Source: Paenibacillus algorifonticola (GTDB lineage Bacteria > Bacillota > Bacilli > Paenibacillales > Paenibacillaceae). From it: a stretch of DNA of 34,079 nucleotides. The number at the start of each line of letters is the position of its first letter. Within the stretch, counting starts at the first letter, position 1. Location of the stretch: the NCBI RefSeq assembly GCF_000971975.1, contig NZ_KQ040787.1, positions 1 to 34,079 on the forward strand. Reading direction: 5' to 3'. The position numbers were made by a program, and so were the translations under genes. The notes under the pieces are model-generated. The model ran no database searches, was not told where the DNA came from, and was given only the letters and a program-made list of their open reading frames with translations. Below are positions 26,216 to 34,067 of the stretch, piece after piece.

Positions 26216-26238
26216 GCTTGGCCGCCGCCCCGCGGCTA

Positions 26239-26267
26239 TTGACAACGGTAATGATTATTACTATCAT
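26239..26267 (+). promoter_or_regulatory. Fur-box promoter ahead of the DUF1450 gene
   Basis: TTGACA (26239-26244) and TATCAT (26262-26267) are spaced by exactly 17 bases. Overlapping the spacer and -10 is TGATTATTACTATCA (26252-26266), which fits the Fur 7-1-7 consensus TGATAATNATTATCA at 12 of 14 defined positions. Iron-loaded Fur should block RNA polymerase here. The leader to the gene is about 90 bases. Confidence 0.72.
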
Positions 26268-26363
26268 TTGATAGAGAGCCTTTTGGATCGAGCAGACGAT
26301 TGCGTGTGCAGACAAAAGTGCCAATCGTAATCAGACAGCCGTTGCGGCAGCGGGGTGACACCA

Positions 26364-26582
26364 ATGAAGATCAAATATTGCACCAAAAATTTCAAAAACG
26401 GGACGAAGCCGGTATACAAGGAGATGAAGGATAAGTTTCCCGACATCAAGATGAAGAAGTCCGATTGTCTCGGAAATTGCAAAACATGCAGGCATGAATG
26501 TTTTGCCATGGTGAAGTCTAAGGTGGTCAGCGCTCCGTCAGCCGAGAAGCTTTATAAGGAATTAAAAAAATTAATTGGATAA
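26364..26582 (+). CDS. Small Cys-rich DUF1450 protein
   Basis: Cytoplasmic protein of 72 residues in the DUF1450 (YuzB-like) family, with no assigned function. Five Cys are present: C6 and a C-terminal cluster C35-x3-C39-x2-C42-x3-C46 (DCLGNCKTCRHECF), which could bind metal or an iron-sulfur cluster. It is Lys-rich. ATG 26364 is preferred with GGGGTGA just before it; an in-frame GTG at 26355 overlaps that site. A terminator follows at once and ferritin lies next. The Fur-box promoter ties it to iron starvation. Confidence 0.85.
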   Translation: MKIKYCTKNFKNGTKPVYKEMKDKFPDIKMKKSDCLGNCKTCRHECFAMVKSKVVSAPSAEKLYKELKKLIG

Positions 26583-26586
26583 ATAT

Positions 26587-26617
26587 AGGGAGGGCGGCTT
26601 TTGCCGTCCTCCTTCTT
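26587..26617 (+). terminator. Terminator after the DUF1450 gene
   Basis: GGAGGGCGGC, a TTTT loop and GCCGTCCTCC form a ten-base stem (one G-T pair), followed by TTCTTTGT. It separates the Fur-controlled gene from ferritin. Confidence 0.85.
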
Positions 26618-26663
26618 TGTGTTAGAATAGAGGCAACTCCGAAAAAGAAGAGGTGCATAAGTG

Positions 26664-27167
26664 ATGAATGATCAATTAGCTGAAGCATTAAACGAACAAA
26701 TGAACTTTGAATTTTATTCGGCGCATGTGTATCTTGCAATGGCAGCCTACTGTTCCAGTGAAAGTCTGGACGGTTTTGCGAATTTCTTTATTATCCAGGC
26801 TGAGGAAGAGCGTTTCCATGGCATGAAAATATATAAATTCCTGAACGACCGCAACCGTCGTGCTACTTTGTCTGCTCTGCTTGAGCCGAAAAATGAATAC
26901 TCGTCGATGCTGGATGCGTTCGAGCGTGCTTATGCACATGAACAGCAAAACACTCGCAAGTTCTACAACCTTGCTGACCTTGCGCTCAGTGAGCGCGAGC
27001 ACGCGACGATCTACTTCCTGAAATGGTTCATCGATGAGCAGGTAGAAGAGGAGTCCTTGTTCGACGGCATCATTCAGAAGCTGAAACGTATTGATAAAGA
27101 CAGCAACGCGTTTTATATGCTGGATGCTGAATTTGCCGGGCGCACGTTCACGCCTCCTGCGGAATAA
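26664..27167 (+). CDS. ftnA: Ferritin (FtnA type)
   Basis: Iron-storage cage protein of 167 residues that oxidises Fe(II) and stores Fe(III). All ferroxidase-centre residues of bacterial ferritin are found: E16 (MNFEFYSA), E49 and H52 (EEERFHGMK), E93 (AHEQQN), Q126 and E129 (DEQVEEES). No heme-binding Met typical of bacterioferritin is evident. ATG 26664 has AAGAGGTG eight bases upstream. No Fur box is seen in front; a possible -10 TAGAAT lies in the 80-base gap after the DUF1450 terminator. A bidirectional terminator follows. Confidence 0.95.
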   Translation: MNDQLAEALNEQMNFEFYSAHVYLAMAAYCSSESLDGFANFFIIQAEEERFHGMKIYKFLNDRNRRATLSALLEPKNEYSSMLDAFERAYAHEQQNTRKFYNLADLALSEREHATIYFLKWFIDEQVEEESLFDGIIQKLKRIDKDSNAFYMLDAEFAGRTFTPPAE

Positions 27168-27240
27168 GCGAGACATGCTGCACGGTTAATGGTTTACGGC
27201 ATAGCCCGCTGCATGGTTTGCAACTCATTACACACGAAGA

Positions 27241-27274
27241 AGAGGGATTGGCACTTACGCCAATCCCTCTTTTT
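27241..27274. terminator. Bidirectional terminator, ferritin / HD-GYP
   Basis: AGAGGGATTGGC (27241-27252) pairs with GCCAATCCCTCT (27259-27270), six-base loop, with A-rich sequence before and TTTT after. The loop contains the stop codon of the convergent HD-GYP gene. Confidence 0.9.
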
Positions 27275-28055
27275 GCTCCTCGTACAGATGAATAAATGAA
27301 TCGACTAAGTCTGGATCAAACTGGGTGCCGCGCTGCTCTTCAATATAAGCGAGTGCCTGCTGCTCCGACCATTTTTCCTTGTAGGGGCGTTTGCTGGTAA
27401 GGGCGTCGAAAACATCAACGATGCTTACGATGCGCGCTTCAATGGGAATAGCGTCTCCAGCAAGCTTATGCGGATAGCCATTGCCATCCCACCGTTCATG
27501 ATGGTGCAAAATAATATGCTTGCTCGCCGTCAGCTCGCTAGTAAACAGCTCGTCATTAATTTCGTTGAAAATCTTCTCAAGAATGTCGACGCCAATATAG
27601 GTGTGCATCTCAATAATAGTCCGCTCATAATCAGCAAGCGGACCGGGCTTGTACAAAATTCCTTCAGGAATGCCTGATTTTCCGATATCATGCAAAATGC
27701 TCGCTGAGGCGATGCGACTGAGCCGTTCTTCGTTCCATCCCAGCTGCATGCGCTCATTATGGTAACGTACGAGCGCCTCCGTAAGATCCCTCACCCGCAC
27801 AAGATGCGACTCAATGCCAGGATCGCGAATTTCACAGGAAATGGCAAGCACCTTGAGCAGCGAGCTTTGAATATGCCCAATCCGTTCCTGCGGCATATAG
27901 AAGCCGCTAGGTAGCTGCTCCAATTCACGGAAAACGCCGATATAATACCAGCTCTCATCAGCACATAAAGGTGTAATGGTAATGGAAGAATGCCACAACT
28001 GCCCATCCTTGCGGCGGTTAATGAACACGCCAGACCATGGCCGTTTCCCCTTCAA
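27255..28055 (-). CDS. HD-GYP phosphodiesterase with truncated PAS domain
   Basis: Probable cyclic-di-GMP phosphodiesterase of 266 residues. The HD-GYP core has HDIGKSGIPEGILYKPG, HHHERWDGNGYPHKLAG and the helix VDVFDALTSKRPY, with metal-binding His and Asp intact. The first ~45 residues (WSGVFINRRKDGQLWHSS, YYIGVFRELE) are the last third of a PAS domain; the first ~60 PAS residues that should come before are missing. The TTG at 28055 has AAAGGAAG only two to three bases away. The frame runs back without a break to the helicase stop codon 18 bases upstream, so a deletion that removed the beginning of the gene is likely. Whether the product is active is uncertain. Confidence 0.85.
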   Translation of the reverse strand: MKGKRPWSGVFINRRKDGQLWHSSITITPLCADESWYYIGVFRELEQLPSGFYMPQERIGHIQSSLLKVLAISCEIRDPGIESHLVRVRDLTEALVRYHNERMQLGWNEERLSRIASASILHDIGKSGIPEGILYKPGPLADYERTIIEMHTYIGVDILEKIFNEINDELFTSELTASKHIILHHHERWDGNGYPHKLAGDAIPIEARIVSIVDVFDALTSKRPYKEKWSEQQALAYIEEQRGTQFDPDLVDSFIHLYEEQKEGLA

Positions 28056-28073
28056 CGCTTCCTTTGCATATAT

Positions 28074-30137
28074 TTATTTAAAAGCGTTAAGCAAAAAAGA
28101 GGACACGGCCGCCGGTTTGCCGCGATAATAGCCGGGCGAGCTGATATACAGCTCTTCCTTGGCGCGCGTAACGGCGACATAAGCGAGCCGTCGTTCTTCC
28201 TCCAGCGCAGCCTCGGCAACGTCATCCCCCGTCTGGATGGCGCTCCGGTCACTATTTTTGCTCGCGGACAGCGCTGAGCTATGCGGCAAAATGCCATCGG
28301 ACGCCCCGCTCACGAATACAACGGGAAATTCCAGACCCTTTGATTTGTGGATCGTCATAAAATGGACGGCGTCAGCGCCACGGCTCGCCAGCTTGAGCTG
28401 CCGCATCTCCTGCAGCTTCAGCGCAATCTCGTCTACGAATGCCAGAAACTCGGCAATCGTCGCAAAGCGTTTGGCGGCGGTTTCCAGCTCGTCCAGCGTT
28501 TCCTTCAAAGCGTCCTTATGCTCGGTAAGCGTCTGGCTTTTATCGGCTTGAATGTAATTGTCATAAAAGCCGTCGCGCAGCAGGCGAATAGCCTGCTCGG
28601 GCTTGAGCTTAGGCAAGGAGCGAATGAGCCGCAGCCGCTCTTTGATTTTTTCCTGATGAAATTCCTTAATGCCAGGGAAGCGGACGAGATGGATCAGCGG
28701 CCATTTTTTGGCTTGCTGCTTTTCTTCGTTCCAGATGAATGCCATCGCCTGCTCCGGCTTGACATAAAGCGTTGCGAGTATATTTTGCATCGCATCAAAA
28801 TGGCGCCGATCCATCGCCAGCCGCAAATGCGCGATTATCGGCTTCACGACCCACTGCTCATAAAAGGACTCGCCACCGCCGTAATCAATAAACGGAATTT
28901 GGCGTATGACCAACTGGTCGAAGATGGCGCGGCTGCTGCTCGCCGTACGAAACAGAATGGCGAAATCCTGATAGCCGCGCTTCCCCTGGCTCTGCGTCTC
29001 CGTGATTTTATTGACAATCAGCTGCGCTTCATCGTCGGTATTGCCCGGCCTTGCGAATGAGGGGGAGAGGCTTTGCGTTTTCGCCACTTTGAGCGACTTG
29101 GGACGGCGCTGCTTGTTGCTGCTAATAATCGCATTGCCCAGCCCAACAATGGCAGCCCCGGAGCGATAATTAATATCGAGCACGACATTTTTGCTGGTCG
29201 GATATTGCTGCTCAAAATTCAAAATATAATCGTTGCGCGCCCCGTTAAACGAATAAATTGTCTGGTCATCATCGCCAACGACCATCAAATTGCCATGCTG
29301 TTGGGCGAGCAGCTTAATCAGCTCATATTGCACCTTATTCGTATCCTGAAACTCATCGATCATCACGTAGCGGAAGCGGCGCTGGAGCATTTCGAGCAAG
29401 TTCTGATCGGTCGTGAGCAGCCGATAAGCTGCAAGCAGCATATCATCATAGTCAATCAACTGCTGCTCCGACTTCCACTGCTCATAGCATTCAAACAGAA
29501 TTTTCAGCTGCTTGTCCTCTTCTGTTTTGGCTGGCAGCTCATGGGGCTCCAGCATTTCCAGCTTATAGGCAGAAAATAACGTAATGAGCGTCTCCGGCTG
29601 ATACGTCTCATGCAAATTGCGTTCACGCAGCAGTCGTTTGAAAAAAATTTGCTTCCGGCCGCTGTCGCCTAAAATCGCCTGCTTCATGCCCCGCCTGCGC
29701 AGCAGCTGCAAGCAGAACGAATGGAACGTCCTCGCTTCTACCGCGGCTGCAGCACTTTCAGAAATGCCGGGCAGCGTGGCGATACGAGACTTCATTTCCT
29801 CTGCTGCTTTTTTGGAAAATGTCATGAGCAGCAGCTGGGAAGCCATTACGCTGCGGACAGACAGCAAATAAGCCGTTCGGCAGACGAGAACGGAGGTTTT
29901 GCCGGAGCCGGCGCCAGCGAGCGTGAGCAGCGGCCCATCGGTATGGCGGACGGCGGCAATTTGCGCTTCATTAAGCTGGATGCCGTGCTGCTCCAGCGAG
30001 CGGAAAAAAGCGGCATCGCCTTCTCCGCGTCCGACAAGCTGTTTGCTCGTATCAGCTGCGGCCTGATTTGCCCGCGGCATTATGCTTGTCGTTACACCGT
30101 AAGGTCTGGGATAATATTTTGTACGTGTTTGTTCCAT
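28074..30137 (-). CDS. UvrD/PcrA-family ATP-dependent DNA helicase
   Basis: Superfamily 1A 3'-5' helicase of about 687 residues. Motifs in order: Q-motif region LNEAQIAAVRH, Walker A LAGAGSGKTSVL, Ia LLLMTFSKKAAEEMKSR, Walker B YVMIDEFQDTN, III VVGDDDQTIYSFNGA, IV LDINYRSG, V MTIHKSKGLEFPVVF, VI EEERRLAYVAVTRAKEEL. It is shorter than UvrD/PcrA (~720-740), mainly for lack of the C-terminal Tudor-like tail. The start is ATG 30137 (MEQTRTKYY), with AGGTGAT eight bases upstream. A TATAAT (30164-30159, minus) lies ahead of it. The exact pathway is not assigned; DNA repair is likely. Confidence 0.93.
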   Translation of the reverse strand: MEQTRTKYYPRPYGVTTSIMPRANQAAADTSKQLVGRGEGDAAFFRSLEQHGIQLNEAQIAAVRHTDGPLLTLAGAGSGKTSVLVCRTAYLLSVRSVMASQLLLMTFSKKAAEEMKSRIATLPGISESAAAAVEARTFHSFCLQLLRRRGMKQAILGDSGRKQIFFKRLLRERNLHETYQPETLITLFSAYKLEMLEPHELPAKTEEDKQLKILFECYEQWKSEQQLIDYDDMLLAAYRLLTTDQNLLEMLQRRFRYVMIDEFQDTNKVQYELIKLLAQQHGNLMVVGDDDQTIYSFNGARNDYILNFEQQYPTSKNVVLDINYRSGAAIVGLGNAIISSNKQRRPKSLKVAKTQSLSPSFARPGNTDDEAQLIVNKITETQSQGKRGYQDFAILFRTASSSRAIFDQLVIRQIPFIDYGGGESFYEQWVVKPIIAHLRLAMDRRHFDAMQNILATLYVKPEQAMAFIWNEEKQQAKKWPLIHLVRFPGIKEFHQEKIKERLRLIRSLPKLKPEQAIRLLRDGFYDNYIQADKSQTLTEHKDALKETLDELETAAKRFATIAEFLAFVDEIALKLQEMRQLKLASRGADAVHFMTIHKSKGLEFPVVFVSGASDGILPHSSALSASKNSDRSAIQTGDDVAEAALEEERRLAYVAVTRAKEELYISSPGYYRGKPAAVSSFLLNAFK

Positions 30138-30222
30138 ATGTATAATCACCTGTGCTTGATTATAGCATGGCTTTATGGATTAGGATAAACTAATTAAAGA
30201 ATCACAATAGGAGATGAGCTAG

Positions 30223-30786
30223 ATGATAGTGCCAGCGAAAAAAGAAGATGTACAGCAAATTATGCTGCTTCTGCATGCTGCAATTGGCAATATTGCCTGT
30301 ACGCTAACGGGCGTTTCGGACGAGCAGGAGGCAATGAATATACTAGCGGACTTTTATGTGAAAAAAGGAAACAGACTCAGCTACGAGCATGTGCTTGTCG
30401 CCTGGGAGGGGGATGTCATCGCTGGCATGGCGCTTGGCTATGGCGGTGATGCTGCTGCGAAGCTGGATGCCCCGCTGCTTTCGCGCATCCATCAGGAGCC
30501 TGCTCATGCCGGCTATGAGATTATGACTGAGGCAAGGAACGACGAATATTATTTGGATTCCGTGGCGGTGCATCCCGCTTATCAGGGGAAGGGGATCGCG
30601 CGGGCTTTGATCGGCGCAGTTGAGAATAAAGCTAAGGAAGCGGGCTGGCCTCGCCTATCGCTCATTGCGCTGGATGATAATGAGAAGGCGACGGCGCTGT
30701 ATGCGCGGATGGGCTATGCCGAGGATGGGGAGCTTGAGCTGGCAGGACACCGCTACATTCGAATGGTAAAGCAGCTGACGCAATAA
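30223..30786 (+). CDS. GNAT-family N-acetyltransferase
   Basis: Acetyl-CoA-dependent acetyltransferase of 187 residues. The acetyl-CoA site is in YYLDSVAVHPAYQGKGIARAL (motif A), with LIALDDNEKATALYARMGY as motif B. AGGAGATG precedes ATG 30223 by six bases. It is divergent from the helicase, with a 85-base shared region. The substrate is unknown; the N-terminal half resembles relatives annotated only as acetyltransferases. Confidence 0.88.
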   Translation: MIVPAKKEDVQQIMLLLHAAIGNIACTLTGVSDEQEAMNILADFYVKKGNRLSYEHVLVAWEGDVIAGMALGYGGDAAAKLDAPLLSRIHQEPAHAGYEIMTEARNDEYYLDSVAVHPAYQGKGIARALIGAVENKAKEAGWPRLSLIALDDNEKATALYARMGYAEDGELELAGHRYIRMVKQLTQ

Positions 30787-30879
30787 TGGATTGCGAAGTG
30801 GAGAGCAAACAGGTACGATAGCGATATGGCAAATATTCCATTCTTTTACTAACTAGAAGCAGCTATGGAGGAAGAACAA

Positions 30880-31344
30880 ATGAAAGACATCAGCATACGA
30901 ATCGTAGAGCCGCTGGATGCAGCATTACACCAGTTAATTAAAGCACTGGATGAAGAGCTGCTGGAGCGATACCCGGCGGAAGAGGTGCATGGGCTTGATT
31001 TTACCGATCCGGGCATTAAGGAAACGGTATTTATTGTCGCTTTTGCCGGGGACGAGCCTGTCGGGTGCGGCGCCATTCGGCCGCTGGATGCACAGTATAC
31101 GGAGCTGAAACGCTTTTTCGTGCGAAAAGAAAGCCGGAAGCTCGGTATCGCTGCTGCTATGCTTTTCTTTTTGGAGGATCAGGCGCAGTCGCGAGGCTTT
31201 GCTGGCATCCGGCTGGAGACGGGGCCCGAGCAGCCTGAGTCGTTGAAGTTTTATGAAAAGCATGGCTACGTATTTATCGGAAAATTTGGCGAATATGTCG
31301 ATTATGAGCTGAGCATGTGTTACGAGAAGCTATTTGATGCATAA
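30880..31344 (+). CDS. GNAT-family N-acetyltransferase
   Basis: Second acetyltransferase, about 154 residues. Motif A reads LKRFFVRKESRKLGIAAAML (with K-L-G-I-A in place of the usual GxGxG) and motif B LKFYEKHGYVFIGKFGEY. The start at ATG 30880 (MKDISIRIVEP) is chosen because GGAGGAAG lies directly upstream, inside a longer frame from 30865. It is not obviously a copy of the preceding gene. The substrate is unknown. The DUF1349 gene starts 16 bases after its stop, suggesting co-transcription. Confidence 0.87.
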   Translation: MKDISIRIVEPLDAALHQLIKALDEELLERYPAEEVHGLDFTDPGIKETVFIVAFAGDEPVGCGAIRPLDAQYTELKRFFVRKESRKLGIAAAMLFFLEDQAQSRGFAGIRLETGPEQPESLKFYEKHGYVFIGKFGEYVDYELSMCYEKLFDA

Positions 31345-31360
31345 AGAAGGGGAGAAAACG

Positions 31361-31969
31361 ATGAACGTATTTGAAGGATGCAGCAGGCAAAGCTTAGGCA
31401 AGGAGCTCTCCTGGATTAATGAGCCAAAGAGCTGGGAAATTAATGAGCACAAGCAGCTGGTCGTGCAAGCGCCGCCGATGGGCGATTTTTTCATTGATCC
31501 GGCAGGAGGCAATACGAAAAACTCTGCACCATACCTATACACATTAGTTGAAGGCGATTTCTATGCCGTCACTCGCGTTGCGGTTGATATGAAGCAGACG
31601 TACGATTCCGGCTGCCTGATGATTATGGCGGATGAAGACCACTGGGCAAAGCTCTGCTCGGAATTTTATGACGATATGCCGTCCATTCTCAGTGTCGTGA
31701 CGCGTGGAGCCTCCGATGATTGTGTTTCCAGCGATGCCCAGATCGTTCGTCCCTTTTTGCGTATTGCCCGGTCAGGCAATTGCTTTGCATTCCATTATTC
31801 GCTCGATGGCGTCAAATGGAAAATGGTCCGTTATTTTGGGATGGATGTTCCCGCAACGATTAAAGTTGGCGTTGTAGCCCAATCGCCGATTGGCGAAGGA
31901 AGTGTCGCAACGTTTGAATATTTAAAAGTCAGCAAAAACATAATTGGTGACATCCGCAGCGTCAATTAA
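31361..31969 (+). CDS. DUF1349 family protein, YesU-like
   Basis: Protein of 202 residues with the concanavalin-A-like fold of the DUF1349/YesU family; no signal peptide. Family features are the N-terminal WSW-like WEINEHKQLVVQAPPMGDFF and the conserved DSGCLMIMADEDHWAKLC, where the Asp-Trp core is found in many members. ATG 31361 follows AGGGGAG by seven bases. Members are found near sugar-utilisation genes, but the biochemical role is unproven. It faces the minus-strand germination remnant, with no clear terminator between. Confidence 0.85.
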   Translation: MNVFEGCSRQSLGKELSWINEPKSWEINEHKQLVVQAPPMGDFFIDPAGGNTKNSAPYLYTLVEGDFYAVTRVAVDMKQTYDSGCLMIMADEDHWAKLCSEFYDDMPSILSVVTRGASDDCVSSDAQIVRPFLRIARSGNCFAFHYSLDGVKWKMVRYFGMDVPATIKVGVVAQSPIGEGSVATFEYLKVSKNIIGDIRSVN

Positions 31970-32003
31970 CATATTGCAGCTGCAACAGCAGGAGCAGGAG
32001 AGG

Positions 32004-32220
32004 CTACTTCATGCCAATGGTGCTGAACAGGAAGGCAATGAGCTCGGTCGGGCCAGGCATGTCGGGGAAAAATATGAGCAGAACAGCCAGAGCTGCCGTT
32101 ACGGCGGTTATGGTGACAGCTGCACTGATTTCCCGGCGGCCGCTCTGCCCCCCCGCGAGCTTCTCCATATATAATAATGACGGAGACGAGCAGAATACCT
32201 GTAATAAACAGCACCTTCAT
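32004..32220 (-). pseudogene. Small two-helix membrane protein, frameshifted in a G7 tract
   Basis: Starts at ATG 32220 with AGGAGGG six bases upstream. The first 18 residues (MKVLFITGILLVSVIIIY) form one helix. A run of seven G on the minus strand (plus-strand C7, 32148-32154) then shifts the frame. With six G it would continue GEARGGQSGRREISAAVTIT and then a second helix (VTAALAVLLIFFP), ending DMPGPTELIAFLFSTIGMK, 72 residues in all. Its strong ribosome site and protein-like continuation say it was a real gene. It lies 30 bases after the gerC remnant, as part of the same operon. No known function; I do not recognise the family. Confidence 0.7.
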
Positions 32221-32250
32221 CGTGAGCCCTCCTGCATGTTTATGTTGCAT

Positions 32251-32905
32251 TTATTCATTGGACTGGCCCGGTATCCCTTGCGGATCACCGGATTTTCCTG
32301 TGCGCAAAATACGGGCCTCTACATGGATTATCGTTTTTATTTTTGGAAAGTCGCTTTCCCACTGGGCCTTTTTTGCTTTCCATTTGTGTGGGAAATGATT
32401 GCGGTACGCATTCGCATAGCCGAAAAAATCCGTTTTCAGCTTTAGCTGGGTTAATTGCAGCGCGGCTTCCGCTCGCTGCTTAAGCTGTTCTTGAAACAAA
32501 GCCTGAATTTTTTCCACATTTGGCGGTGGCAGAAGTGACAGATCGGTTGTATTCAAGATGACATCGCCCTTTATTTTAATGTTGACCTTCATCGTCCAGT
32601 TCCCGTCAGCAAAGCCGGGAATAAACTCCGAGCGAACGAATTGCGGTTTTATGGTAACAGCCGCTTGTTTGTTCGCTTCGTCTGGATTAACCGTCAATAC
32701 GATGTTTTCCAGCTGATTGAGCAGCATGAGCACGCCAAGGCTTATCGGCTCGGTCACGATGCGAATTTCCCGCTCATTGCGAATCATGGCCAGCCCAAAT
32801 ATATAGGGCATGGTAGCTAGCTTGCTTTGCCCTGGATCGGGCGGAGCAACAAAGGGAAGCAGAAACGCGATCAAAATATATTCACTGAACCAGGCAGCCG
32901 GCTGA
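32251..32905 (-). pseudogene. gerC remnant (germinant receptor lipoprotein, C-terminal half)
   Basis: The open frame runs from about AAWFSEYI, then ATMPYIFGLAMIRNERE, to KIKTIIHVEARILRTG. This matches the C-terminal domain of GerAC-type spore germination lipoproteins, including the typical KTDFFGYANAYRNHFP and W-K-x-x-K-AQWESDF region. About 170-180 residues expected at the N-terminus, with signal peptide and lipobox, are absent. Upstream the frame overlaps gerA sequence in a different frame and reads unrelated residues. It has no start of its own, so it is not expected to yield a working lipoprotein. Confidence 0.8.
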
Positions 32906-33373
32906 AGGCTCCTCAATGCTGCGATGCTCGATTTTTTGCAAGCCGAACGATAGCGCTTCCTCGCTCCCATCAATGAAAAGCAGCGGCATTCCGTTGCTAA
33001 TGACGTCGATTGCATCCTCAAGCGTGCGTACCGTATTGGCTGCGGCAATAGGCAGTAAGTTTAGCAGCTGTGCCGGAGTAGCGGCAGTCAAGTTACCGGC
33101 ATTGCTAGCAAGCGGACGCAAAATGAAGAGATTCAGCTGCTCATCATCGCACATACTGATATGAAACACGAGCATGGCGCCCTCGAGTTCGCCGATCCGC
33201 AAGGAATGGAATGAGAGGTCAGCGCAGTCCGCATACACACGTCGCAGCTCCGCTATATTTTCATCCAATCGATTTGAAAGCGGCTGCTGCTCGTCAGAAG
33301 GCTGTTTGTCCGACTGCTGCCAATCAGCCTTCGCTGATTGGTGCTTCCAATTGTTGCGTTTGAATCCGCGCAT
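32882..33373 (-). pseudogene. gerA remnant (germinant receptor A subunit, N-terminal third)
   Basis: Begins at ATG 33373 (MRGFKRNNWKH) with GAGGG seven bases upstream and encodes 163 residues. It has the cytoplasmic N-terminal domain of GerA-family spore germination receptors: LDENIAELRRVYADCADL, TLEDAIDVISNGMPLLFIDG, and RSIEEP. In intact GerA the protein continues into a membrane domain; here it breaks off right after RSIEEPS and stops at 32882. The following bases are gerC sequence in another frame. So a deletion has joined gerA to gerC and removed gerB if it lay between. The receptor must be non-functional. Confidence 0.82.
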
Positions 33374-33490
33374 GACAGTCCCTCGCTTCCAGATGATAGA
33401 ACAAGTCCGTGCCTTTAGCGTTTCCAGCACGTTCCTTTCCTATGTATGGAAGCAAATATTTTCAGAATGGTGAATTATTATCGCGAGGTG

Positions 33491-33539
33491 TTGAAAAAAA
33501 AGCACGCTTGAATTATAATTGATAATGATAATCATTATA
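33491..33539 (+). promoter_or_regulatory. Fur-controlled promoter of the AraC-type gene
   Basis: TTGAAA (33491-33496) and TATAAT (33514-33519) have an ideal 17-base spacer. GATAATGATAATCATTATA (33521-33539) matches the 19-base Fur consensus at 18 positions and covers the expected start of transcription. Iron-loaded Fur would shut it off. The divergent gerA remnant begins 118 bases away. Confidence 0.88.
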
Positions 33540-33588
33540 TATGGATGAGCGATCATCCAGCTGTGCCAATAGGCCGGGAAGGTGGGAA

Positions 33589-34008
33589 ATGATAAAGCAT
33601 ATGAGAAACTCGATACGGATGGGCTTTCAAGAAGAGGATACACACTTTAGGCAGAACACCGAATCTGTTGCAGGAGGAAGAAGCAAGCTTGGACAGACGG
33701 TTGAATATATGAAACGCCATTATCAAAAACCAATTACACGGGATATGCTTGCCAGCATGGTTGGTATTACGCCGGAGCATTATTCCCGCGCCTTCAAGAA
33801 GCATATGGGCATCAGCCCAATTGATTATTTAATTGCAATTCGCATTGACCGGGCCAAGGGGCTGCTTAAAGAGACGAATGCGACGGTCCGCAGCATAGCT
33901 CGTCAGGTCGGCTACGAAGACCCGTATTATTTCAGCCGCCGCTTCAAGCAGGAGGTTGGCGTAGCGCCTTCCGCTTATGCGGTGCCTGGATACAGCAGCG
34001 GTTTATAA
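33589..34008 (+). CDS. AraC-type DNA-binding protein, Fur-regulated
   Basis: About 139 residues comprising only the two-helix-turn-helix AraC/XylS DNA-binding domain: helix set one near ITRDMLASMVGITPEHYSRA, and set two near TVRSIARQVGYEDPYYFSRR, ending GVAPSAYAVPG. The N-terminal sensing half of ordinary AraC proteins is absent. ATG 33589 follows GGAAGGTGG; ATG 33601 is also possible. The Fur box ahead suggests it activates iron-uptake or siderophore genes when iron is short, like Bacillus Btr, which however has a large sensor domain. Targets are not in this window. Confidence 0.87.
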   Translation: MIKHMRNSIRMGFQEEDTHFRQNTESVAGGRSKLGQTVEYMKRHYQKPITRDMLASMVGITPEHYSRAFKKHMGISPIDYLIAIRIDRAKGLLKETNATVRSIARQVGYEDPYYFSRRFKQEVGVAPSAYAVPGYSSGL

Positions 34009-34015
34009 ATAATAA

Positions 34016-34067
34016 GGGGCTGCGCCCAACGTCACCTAGAATGACGTTGGGCGCAGCCCCTTTTTTT
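34016..34067 (+). terminator. Strong terminator after the AraC-type gene
   Basis: A 19-bp perfect stem (34016-34034 with 34042-34060, beginning GGGGCTGCGCCC) with a seven-base loop and seven T afterwards. One of the strongest terminators in the window. Confidence 0.95.

Noticed and set aside
31970..32003. Terminator between the DUF1349 gene and the small membrane protein gene
   Set aside because: TTGCAGCTGCAA is a short palindrome without a T-run or loop suitable for termination.
32011..32445. Plus-strand frame of 144 codons opposite the germination remnant
   Set aside because: The minus strand carries recognisable GerC sequence and a strong ribosome site for the small membrane protein; this frame resembles nothing.
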